A stretch of 64,000 nt of DNA, from contig NZ_JABXGD010000001.1 in assembly GCF_022627955.1 (NCBI RefSeq), positions 558,001-622,000 of the forward strand, written 5' to 3'. Of the stretch, positions 55,784-64,000 are shown piece after piece; position 1 is the first letter of the stretch; every line of letters begins with the position of its first letter. This DNA is from Microbacterium sp. C5A9 (GTDB lineage Bacteria > Actinomycetota > Actinomycetes > Actinomycetales > Microbacteriaceae). The notes under the pieces are model-generated. The model searched no databases. It was given only the letters and a program-made list of their open reading frames with translations, and was not told where the DNA came from. Both the position numbers and the translations under genes were made by a program.

Positions 55784-55915
55784 AGTCACAGGCTAGCCCC
55801 TCCGGTGGCTCCCTGCCGCGAAACCTCGACTTTCGTCAGGGGTGCCGGTGCACGGAATGCCGGAAGTCGATGCCGGTGCGACCTCCGGGCGGACATGCGC
55901 CGGGAGAGCCTCAGG

Positions 55916-55921
55916 TATCTT
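55916..55921 (+). promoter_or_regulatory. Probable -10 box of icd
   Basis: TATCTT lies 42 nt before the preferred GTG start of icd. A transcript starting near 55928 would include GGAG at 55951-55954 as the ribosome-binding site. Confidence 0.4.
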
Positions 55922-55963
55922 GGTATCGAGACAAATATGCCCTCGCGAACGGAGAACCTCCTG

Positions 55964-58183
<2,220 letters not shown>

Positions 58184-58185
58184 CC

Positions 58186-58233
58186 GATACGACAAGAGGC
58201 CGGATGCGAGAGCATCCGGCCTCTTGTCGTATC
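58186..58233 (+). terminator. Very strong hairpin terminator of icd
   Basis: A perfect 22-bp inverted repeat (58186-58207 with 58212-58233) with a GAGA loop starts 3 bp after the icd stop. It probably ends transcription from both sides, since the L,D-transpeptidase gene is convergent. There is no T run. Confidence 0.8.
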
Positions 58234-58274
58234 CCGGGACTCGATGACCGCGTGACGGTCCTGCCCGAGTGCGG

Positions 58275-59792
58275 TCAGTTGTGGACCGAGACTTCCATTC
58301 CGAGCGGGGACCAGTCGTAGACGAACTTGGCGACGTCGATCGGCATGTTGATGCAGCCGTGGCTGCGCGGGTTGCCGAAGTCGTTGTGCCAGTAGGTGCC
58401 GTGGAAGCCCTCGTCGCCGTTGAAGTAGGTGACCCAGGGGACGTTGGGCGTCTCGGTGATCGAGCCGTCGGGCTCGCGGCTCTTCATGTTCTGCGAGCGC
58501 AGGTGGGCGTACACGGTGAAGTTGCCGACATCGGTGGGCGTCGCGGCCTTGCCGGACGAGATCGCCCAGGAGCGCACGACGTTGCCGTTCTCGATCAGTG
58601 TCGCCGTCTGCGAGCCGAGGTCGACGTCGATGCGCCGCTCGAGGTTCACGGATTCGAAGGGCGTCTCCGAGACCTGGATCGGGAAGACTCCGTTTCCGCT
58701 CTCGAGGTTCGCGGCGGCCTCGGCGGCCAGGTTCGAGGTGTCTCCGACGGCGCGTCCGGTGACGCCCTCCGTCTCGACGCGCAGGATCTCGCCCGACGAG
58801 TTCACGATGTTCGTCGCGTTCACGGGGGCTCGATCCACGACGCCCGCGAGGCCGTCGACCGTCGCCTGGATCGCCGCGGCGTCCGCCGAGATGCGCAGCT
58901 CACCGTCGTCGTCGACGACCGTCACCCAGGTCGACACGGTGGCAGGGTCGATCGGGACCGTGCGCTCCTCGCCGATGTAGAACCCGACAGAGCCGAGCAT
59001 CTCGTTCATCGACGCCGCGAGCGCGGTCGCGGCATCGTCGCTGACGGCGGGCGCCGCTTCGGAGGGGCCGCCGGGGAACTCGAGGCTCGTGCCCCCGTCG
59101 GCGACGGCGTCGGCGATCGCCGCGGTGAGGGCATCGACGTCGACGGCGGTACCCGGTGCGGACGGGGTGATCGTGAAGGCTCCGGCGGCGCCGTCGAAGA
59201 CGACGCCGGCGTCGACCGGCTCCTCGAAGCTCGAAGGTACGGCATCGCGCAGCACGGCGTCGGCCGTGGCCGCATCGAGGGTGATGTCGCCGGGCACCGG
59301 GTCGCCCGACCAGGATCCGATGTTCCAGAGGGGGCGCTCCGCGAAGGCCTGGTCGGCGAGGGCGGCGGCATCGATCGTCGCGCCCAGCTCTGCACCGGTC
59401 AGCACGACGTCGTCGCCGGCTCCGGTCAGCGTGATCTCGGTGGTCTCGACGTGCTCGGTGATGACGTCGGCGGCGGCGCCCGGGGTGAGCCAGCCGACGG
59501 GGATGCCGGCGACGGTCGTTCCCGGCGCGATGAGGATCATCGATGCGGCGCCCGCGCCCAGGGCGACAGCGCCGACTCCCAGGCCGATCCACAGCCCGAG
59601 ACGCTTCTTCTTCGGCGCAGGCTCAATGGGAGCCCAGGCCAGCGGTGCGTCGCCGTCCTTCGGAGGCTGGGAGTCGGTGGGCGTGTCAGCGCCCTCGCTC
59701 GATGGCGTGGCGGAGTCGAGACCTTCGCCGGAGGCTGGCGCCTCATTCAGCTTCTCGGTCTTCGCATCCTGTGCTGAGATCAGATCGGTCAC
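58275..59792 (-). CDS. L,D-transpeptidase (YkuD) with peptidoglycan-binding-type domain
   Basis: I chose GTG at 59792 since a GGGGGG run lies 8 nt upstream; a GTG three codons earlier would have no spacing. The 505-residue protein has a disordered, acidic/Pro-rich cytosolic N terminus, one membrane segment (about 85-108), a long beta-rich extracellular region with PG_binding_4-type repeats (about 110-360), and the YkuD catalytic domain with His in [18 protein letters not shown] and nucleophile Cys480 in SHGCINMP. It forms 3-3 cross-links in peptidoglycan or attaches wall proteins. Confidence 0.92.
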   Translation of the reverse strand: MTDLISAQDAKTEKLNEAPASGEGLDSATPSSEGADTPTDSQPPKDGDAPLAWAPIEPAPKKKRLGLWIGLGVGAVALGAGAASMILIAPGTTVAGIPVGWLTPGAAADVITEHVETTEITLTGAGDDVVLTGAELGATIDAAALADQAFAERPLWNIGSWSGDPVPGDITLDAATADAVLRDAVPSSFEEPVDAGVVFDGAAGAFTITPSAPGTAVDVDALTAAIADAVADGGTSLEFPGGPSEAAPAVSDDAATALAASMNEMLGSVGFYIGEERTVPIDPATVSTWVTVVDDDGELRISADAAAIQATVDGLAGVVDRAPVNATNIVNSSGEILRVETEGVTGRAVGDTSNLAAEAAANLESGNGVFPIQVSETPFESVNLERRIDVDLGSQTATLIENGNVVRSWAISSGKAATPTDVGNFTVYAHLRSQNMKSREPDGSITETPNVPWVTYFNGDEGFHGTYWHNDFGNPRSHGCINMPIDVAKFVYDWSPLGMEVSVHN

Positions 59793-59899
59793 GAACTTCA
59801 CCCCCCGGTTCTCACGTGGCCTGTATATCGCTAATGGTACGGGATCGGATGTAACGGGGAGGCAACGGTCGTGATATAGCGCGCGAGGGCGCCGTGCTG

Positions 59900-60307
59900 T
59901 CAGTCGGAGACGACGGCGATCCCGTCGATCTCGACGAGCATCTCCTCGCGGGGCAGGCCCGTGAACACGGTGGTGCGCGACGGCAGGACGCCGCTGCTCG
60001 TGTGCGCGGTGACGAAGGCGCCGTATGCCTCGTTCATGAGCGCGAAGTCCTCACGCTTCGTGAGGTACACGCGCAGCATCACGACGTCGTCGAACGTCGC
60101 ACCCGAGGCCTCGACGATCGCCTTGACGTTCTCGAGCGTCCGGGTCGTCTGCTCGGCCACGTCACCCGGGAAGAGGTACTCGTTCGTCCGCGGGTCGACA
60201 GGGCCCTGCCCCGAGACCTGCACGAACGGGCCCTTGCGCACGCCCTGCGAGAACGTGTGGGCGGGGGCGGGGGCGGCGTCGGTCGAAACGCGGATCTTCG
60301 CAGTCAT
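59900..60307 (-). CDS. RidA-family enamine/imine deaminase
   Basis: The 135-residue protein has the RidA pattern: FSQGVRKGPFVQVSGQGPVD, QTTRTLENVKAIVEASGATF and PSRTTVFTGLPREEMLVEID, where the Arg is the catalytic one. RidA proteins hydrolyse reactive enamines such as 2-aminoacrylate made by PLP-dependent dehydratases. The divergent neighbour, 25 bp away, is a D-serine-dehydratase-like PLP enzyme, which would make just such an intermediate; the pairing is a good functional hint. Confidence 0.92.
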   Translation of the reverse strand: MTAKIRVSTDAAPAPAHTFSQGVRKGPFVQVSGQGPVDPRTNEYLFPGDVAEQTTRTLENVKAIVEASGATFDDVVMLRVYLTKREDFALMNEAYGAFVTAHTSSGVLPSRTTVFTGLPREEMLVEIDGIAVVSD

Positions 60308-60320
60308 ACCGACAGCCTAG

Positions 60321-60326
60321 TAGCCT
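60321..60326 (+). promoter_or_regulatory. -10 box of D-serine-dehydratase-like gene (leaderless)
   Basis: TAGCCT ends exactly 6 nt before the ATG at 60333, within the 25-bp divergent gap to ridA. Confidence 0.5.
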
Positions 60327-60332
60327 TGTTAG

Positions 60333-61553
60333 ATGCCTCTACAAATTCCGGATCCCGTCCTCGGCACCTGGGCGAAGGGCTTCTCGGCGAGAGCCGCCGG
60401 TCTCCGCCTCTCGGAGGTCGCCGCAGCGGGGCTGCACCTGTCGGACATGTCGACCCCCGTGCTCACGGTGCACCAGGGCGCGCTCGACCACAACGAGGCG
60501 ACGGTCTTCTCCTGGGCGGCGGAGCAGGGTGTCCTGCTCGCTCCTCACGGCAAGACGACCATGGCGCCCGCGCTGTGGCAGCGTCTTCTCGACGCCGGCG
60601 CCTGGGGTATCTCGGTCGCCACTCCCTGGCAGGCCGACGTCGCGGTCGAGGCGGGCGTCACCACCGTCCTGATCGCGAACGGGCTCACCGACGTCGCTGC
60701 CGCGCGGAGGCTCGGTGCGCTGCTCGCCGCCGATCCGCAGCTGCGCATCCTCTGCTGGGCCGACTCGGTCGCCACCGTCGGCATCCTGGCGGAGGCGCAG
60801 CTCGATCCGACGCACCCGCTCGACGTGCTCGTCGAACTCGGCGGTATCGGCGGACGCACCGGCGCGCGCACGGTCGAGGAGGGGGAGCGGATCGCGCGGG
60901 CGATCGCCGCGGCACCCGGCCTCCGCCTCGCCGGTGTCACGGGATACGAGGGGCCGTTCGGGCCCGACCGCAGCGACGCGTCGGTCGCCGCCGTCGACGC
61001 GTATCTGGCGACTCTCGTCGAGCTCCACTCGCGGCTCGTCTACCCGGACGGCATCCGACCGGTGGTGAGCGCCGGCGGCAGCTCGTTCCCCGACCGCGCG
61101 GCCGCCGTGCTCTCTCCTCTCGCCGCCGGCGGTGCCGACGTCGTGCTGAGATCGGGAGCGTTCCAGATCCACGACGACGGCTTCTACTCGCGCATGTCTC
61201 CGTTCGGCCCGATCGCAGGCACGCAGCCGCTCCGCTCCGCCATGCACGCGTGGGCGCGGGTCGTGTCGCAGCCCGAGCCGGGGCTCGCGCTCCTCGACGC
61301 CGGGCGCCGTGACGTGCCCTTCGACCTCGACCTGCCGGTTCCCCAGTCCGTCGACGGCGAGATCACGGCGCTCAACGACCAGCACGCGTTCCTGAACACG
61401 GCGGACGGAGTCGAGGTGCATCCCGGCGACGTCGTGCGCCTCGGCCTGTCGCACCCGTGCACCGCATTCGACAAGTGGCGGGTCGTCGCGATCATCGACG
61501 ATCCCGATGCCGCCGATCCCCGCGTGATCGGAGCCGTGGCCACATGCTTCTGA
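60333..61553 (+). CDS. D-serine/D-threonine dehydratase-like PLP enzyme (alanine racemase fold)
   Basis: The 406-residue protein has the N-terminal alanine-racemase-type barrel with the PLP Lys74 in LLAPHGKTTMAPALW and a C-terminal D-serine dehydratase-like domain with the zinc-binding His374 and Cys376 in GLSHPCTAFDKW. Related enzymes are eukaryotic-type D-serine dehydratases, D-threonine aldolases and bacterial 'amino acid deaminases'. It probably removes the amino group from a D-hydroxy-amino acid. Translation looks leaderless. The next gene, a D-amino-acid deacylase fusion, overlaps its end by 10 bp. Confidence 0.85.
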   Translation: MPLQIPDPVLGTWAKGFSARAAGLRLSEVAAAGLHLSDMSTPVLTVHQGALDHNEATVFSWAAEQGVLLAPHGKTTMAPALWQRLLDAGAWGISVATPWQADVAVEAGVTTVLIANGLTDVAAARRLGALLAADPQLRILCWADSVATVGILAEAQLDPTHPLDVLVELGGIGGRTGARTVEEGERIARAIAAAPGLRLAGVTGYEGPFGPDRSDASVAAVDAYLATLVELHSRLVYPDGIRPVVSAGGSSFPDRAAAVLSPLAAGGADVVLRSGAFQIHDDGFYSRMSPFGPIAGTQPLRSAMHAWARVVSQPEPGLALLDAGRRDVPFDLDLPVPQSVDGEITALNDQHAFLNTADGVEVHPGDVVRLGLSHPCTAFDKWRVVAIIDDPDAADPRVIGAVATCF

Positions 61554-64000
61554 GCACCGAGAAGCCCGTTCGCGTCTATCGACGGGCGACCGTCGTCGAC
61601 GGCACCGGTGCCGAGCGCTTCGAGGCCGACGTGGCTGTCGAGGGAGATCGTGTCGTCGCAGTGACCCGGCAGGGCGATGCCACGGATGCGGTGCTCCCCG
61701 ACAGCGCGATCGAGGTCGACGCCGCCGGGCTCGTGCTCGCACCCGGCTTCATCGACATGCACGCCCACAGCGACCTCGCGGTGCTGCACGGCGCCGAGCA
61801 CGACGCGAAGATCCGCCAGGGCGTCACGACCGAGGTGCTCGGTCAGGACGGCCTCGGCTACGCACCGCTCGACGACACCGCGGCAGCGGTGATCCCGCTG
61901 CAGATCGCGGGGTGGAATGGCATGCCGGCAGAGGTGCCCTGGCGCACGATGGACGATCTGCTGACGGCGATCGACGCGGCGACCGCCGCCAACGCCGCGG
62001 TCCTCGTGCCCCAGGGAAACCTGCGGATGATGGTGATCGGGCACGAGAATCGCGCGGCGACGCCGGGAGAGATCGCCGCGATGGCCGCCCTCCTCGGCGA
62101 CGCGCTGGATGCGGGGGCGTTCGGCATGTCCAGCGGTCTCACCTACACGCCCGGGATGTACGCCGACACCGCCGAACTCGAGGCGCTGTGCCGGGTCGTG
62201 GCCGAGCGTGGGGGCTACTGGGCTCCGCACACGCGCAGCTACGGCGGTGCCGCGCTCGACGCGTACCGCGAGGCGGTCGACATCGGTCGGCGCACCGGAT
62301 GCCCCGTGCACCTGACCCACGCGACCATGAACTTCGCGCCGAACCGAGGTCGTGCCGCGGAGCTCCTCGATCTCGTCGATCAGGCACTCGCCGACGGCGT
62401 GGACGTCACACTCGACACGTACCCCTATCTGCCCGGAGCGACGACGCTGGCCGCGCTGCTGCCCAGCCGCCTCTCCGAGAGCGGCGACCTGCTCGGCACG
62501 ATCGCCGCCCTCGATGAGGGGCAGCGCGAGGTCGTCCGGATCGAGCTGGAGGACATCGGCTGCGACGGCTTCCACGGTGAACCCGCCGACTGGGAGGCGA
62601 TCCAGATCGCGGGCACCGGCGATCCGGCCCTCGCCGACCTGGTCGGACGAACGGTGGCCGAGATCGCGGGATCGTCCGGGCGCCGTGCCGTGGACGTCGT
62701 GCTCGACACGATCGTCGCCGACGCCGGTGCGACGAGCATCCTGATGCACATCGGAGACGAGCAGAACGTCCGAGCGATCATGCGCCACCCGCGGCACTGC
62801 GGCGGGAGCGACGGGATCCTGATCGGGGCCCGCCCGCATCCGCGCGGTCGAGGCACGTTCCCGCGCTATCTCGGCACGTACGTGCGCGAGCTCGGCATCC
62901 TCACCCTCGAAGAGGCGGTGCGGCACCTCTCGGGTACCCCCGCGGCACGCCTCGGGCTGGACCGCGGTGATGCGCCGCGCGGTGTGATCCGCCCGGGGGC
63001 GACGGCCGACCTCGTGCTGTTCGACCCCGCGACGGTCGATGCCGGCGCCACCTTCGAGCACCCCCATGAACCGCCGATCGGCATCGTCGAGGTGCTCGTG
63101 GGCGGTGTGCCCGTCGTCGTCGACGGCGCCGTCACCGGGGCTGCACCCGGACGAGCGCTCCGGATGCCTCCACCGCCGCACCGGGCCACGGTGCCCGCCG
63201 TCGAGTCGACGATCGACTCCGGCGCCGAGCCGTTCGCCTGGACGGAGCGCACGCCGATCGTCGCCTCCGCGGATCTCGCGGCCTCCGCCTCTCGTCTGCG
63301 CGGGGAGGAGGGGGCTGCCGAGGGTCCGCCGATCCTGCTGCGCGTCGACCCCGCGATCGGGCTCGAGCCGTTCGCGCGCGACCGCGTGACCGATGAGGCG
63401 TTCCGGATCACCGTGACGGCTCAGGGCGTCGACATCGTCGGAGCGACCCCCGCCGGTGTGTTCCGCGGGGCGACCGTGCTCCGCCAGTTCCGTGCGCCCG
63501 GAGACGCACGCCGCCGCATCCCTGCGGGCACGTGGCAGGGTGCTCCTGCCTTCGCGTGGCGCGGAGTGATGCTGGACGTCGCGAGGCACTTCCGTCCGGC
63601 CGACGATGTGCGTCGCCTGATCGATCTGCTCGCCGACCACCACCTCAGCGTGCTGCACCTGCATCTCACCGATGACCAGGGCTGGCGCTTCGCCGTGCCC
63701 GGATATCCGCGACTCACCGAGGTCGGCGCCCGTCGCGAGGCGACGCAGCGGGGACACGGGCCTGCCGCGACCGTCGAACCGGGCGTGCACGAGGGGCACT
63801 ACACCGACGCCGAGATCCGTGATCTCGTCGCATACGCCGCCGAGCGGTTCGTGACCGTGGTTCCCGAGGTCGAGCTGCCGGGGCACATCCAGGCGGCGCT
63901 CGCGGCCTACCCCGAGCTCGGGAACGTCGACGCCGGTGAGCCGATCACGGCGCCCTGGGAGCGATTCGGCGTGAACCCGCGCACGCTCGCCCCCACAGAC
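61544..64000 (+). CDS. N-acyl-D-amino-acid deacylase fused to GH20 beta-hexosaminidase (3' end outside window)
   Basis: ATG at 61544 opens a frame with no stop to the end of the window (819 codons). Residues about 1-545 are an amidohydrolase of the D-aminoacylase group: GFIDMHAHSDLAVL with metal ligands His73 and His75, GMSSGLTYTPGMYADTAELE, HTRSYGG, HLTHATMN, GGSDGILIG and a family-typical end DGAVTGAAPGRALR. The Cys of the usual GNCG motif is Asp here (LGQDGLG). After a Pro-rich link, residues about 560-660 are a GH20 N-terminal domain (ITVTAQGVDIVGATPAGVFR) and from 670 the GH20 barrel (FAWRGVMLDVARHF, LHLHLTDDQGWRF). The GH20 Asp-Glu pair lies beyond the window. It overlaps the PLP enzyme gene by 10 bp. 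Confidence 0.85.
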   Translation, partial: MLLSTEKPVRVYRRATVVDGTGAERFEADVAVEGDRVVAVTRQGDATDAVLPDSAIEVDAAGLVLAPGFIDMHAHSDLAVLHGAEHDAKIRQGVTTEVLGQDGLGYAPLDDTAAAVIPLQIAGWNGMPAEVPWRTMDDLLTAIDAATAANAAVLVPQGNLRMMVIGHENRAATPGEIAAMAALLGDALDAGAFGMSSGLTYTPGMYADTAELEALCRVVAERGGYWAPHTRSYGGAALDAYREAVDIGRRTGCPVHLTHATMNFAPNRGRAAELLDLVDQALADGVDVTLDTYPYLPGATTLAALLPSRLSESGDLLGTIAALDEGQREVVRIELEDIGCDGFHGEPADWEAIQIAGTGDPALADLVGRTVAEIAGSSGRRAVDVVLDTIVADAGATSILMHIGDEQNVRAIMRHPRHCGGSDGILIGARPHPRGRGTFPRYLGTYVRELGILTLEEAVRHLSGTPAARLGLDRGDAPRGVIRPGATADLVLFDPATVDAGATFEHPHEPPIGIVEVLVGGVPVVVDGAVTGAAPGRALRMPPPPHRATVPAVESTIDSGAEPFAWTERTPIVASADLAASASRLRGEEGAAEGPPILLRVDPAIGLEPFARDRVTDEAFRITVTAQGVDIVGATPAGVFRGATVLRQFRAPGDARRRIPAGTWQGAPAFAWRGVMLDVARHFRPADDVRRLIDLLADHHLSVLHLHLTDDQGWRFAVPGYPRLTEVGARREATQRGHGPAATVEPGVHEGHYTDAEIRDLVAYAAERFVTVVPEVELPGHIQAALAAYPELGNVDAGEPITAPWERFGVNPRTLAPTD

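Noticed and set aside
61184..63886. 900-codon minus-strand open frame opposite the deacylase-GH20 gene
   Set aside because: Arg/Asp/Val-rich shadow; the plus-strand frame carries two recognisable enzyme families.

Overview
The window is GC-rich (about 70%) actinobacterial chromosome. Gene content and order suggest Microbacteriaceae, most likely Microbacterium; the genus is inferred. Signs are an LAxTG sortase signal, WXG100-type small proteins, an SseB-like protein, a monomeric isocitrate dehydrogenase, and the order pcrA ... sucC-sucD ... perM-purN-purH, which matches mycobacteria. No rRNA, tRNA, insertion sequence, prophage or CRISPR array was recognised. Many genes have a TAnnnT box 6-7 nt upstream of the start codon, the pattern of leaderless transcripts.

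Layout: (1) 1-3414: end of a sortase-anchored protein, then a minus-strand cluster of type VII secretion-type proteins (EspC-like, a large helical protein, a lipoprotein, YbaB-like, WXG100). (2) 3569-11436: pcrA helicase, sseB-like gene, stand-alone LigD-type polymerase and a convergent stand-alone ATP ligase, a FAD oxidoreductase and a small Cys-rich protein. (3) 11437-15378: SDR and divergent MmyB-type regulator, acyl-CoA dehydrogenase and TetR regulator. (4) 15496-22956: sucCD, purine-type permease, perM, purN, purH. (5) 22986-33567: a tightly overlapped minus-strand operon of ten genes: copper amine oxidase, oligopeptide-type ABC importer (five genes), NylC-like P1 peptidase, PaiB-like flavin protein, C45 acyltransferase/hydrolase and a membrane protein. 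A divergent lacI-caiB pair (33709-35876) faces it across an 18-bp palindrome. (6) 35873-41263: PucR regulator and divergent aminotransferase, glutaryl-CoA-dehydrogenase-like and semialdehyde dehydrogenase genes. (7) 41342-43359: Ada-AlkA fusion and Ogt. (8) 43486-47402: a 21-codon small ORF and a heterodimeric ABC exporter. (9) 48307-55113: alpha-xyloside (xyloglucan-type) uptake and hydrolysis operon ending in a truncated beta-glucosidase, with its LacI regulator and two matching operators. (10) 55325-59792: GNAT, monomeric icd, L,D-transpeptidase. (11) 59900-64000: RidA, a D-serine-dehydratase-like PLP enzyme, and a gene running off the window that joins an N-acyl-D-amino-acid deacylase to a GH20 beta-hexosaminidase in one frame.

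The most interesting parts are the deacylase-GH20 fusion with its D-amino-acid neighbours, and regions 5 and 6. Together these look like uptake and breakdown of amide-linked amines or omega-amino acids: amide hydrolysis, amine oxidation, transamination, semialdehyde oxidation, CoA transfer and glutaryl-CoA dehydrogenation. The individual families are clear; the pathway is inferred.
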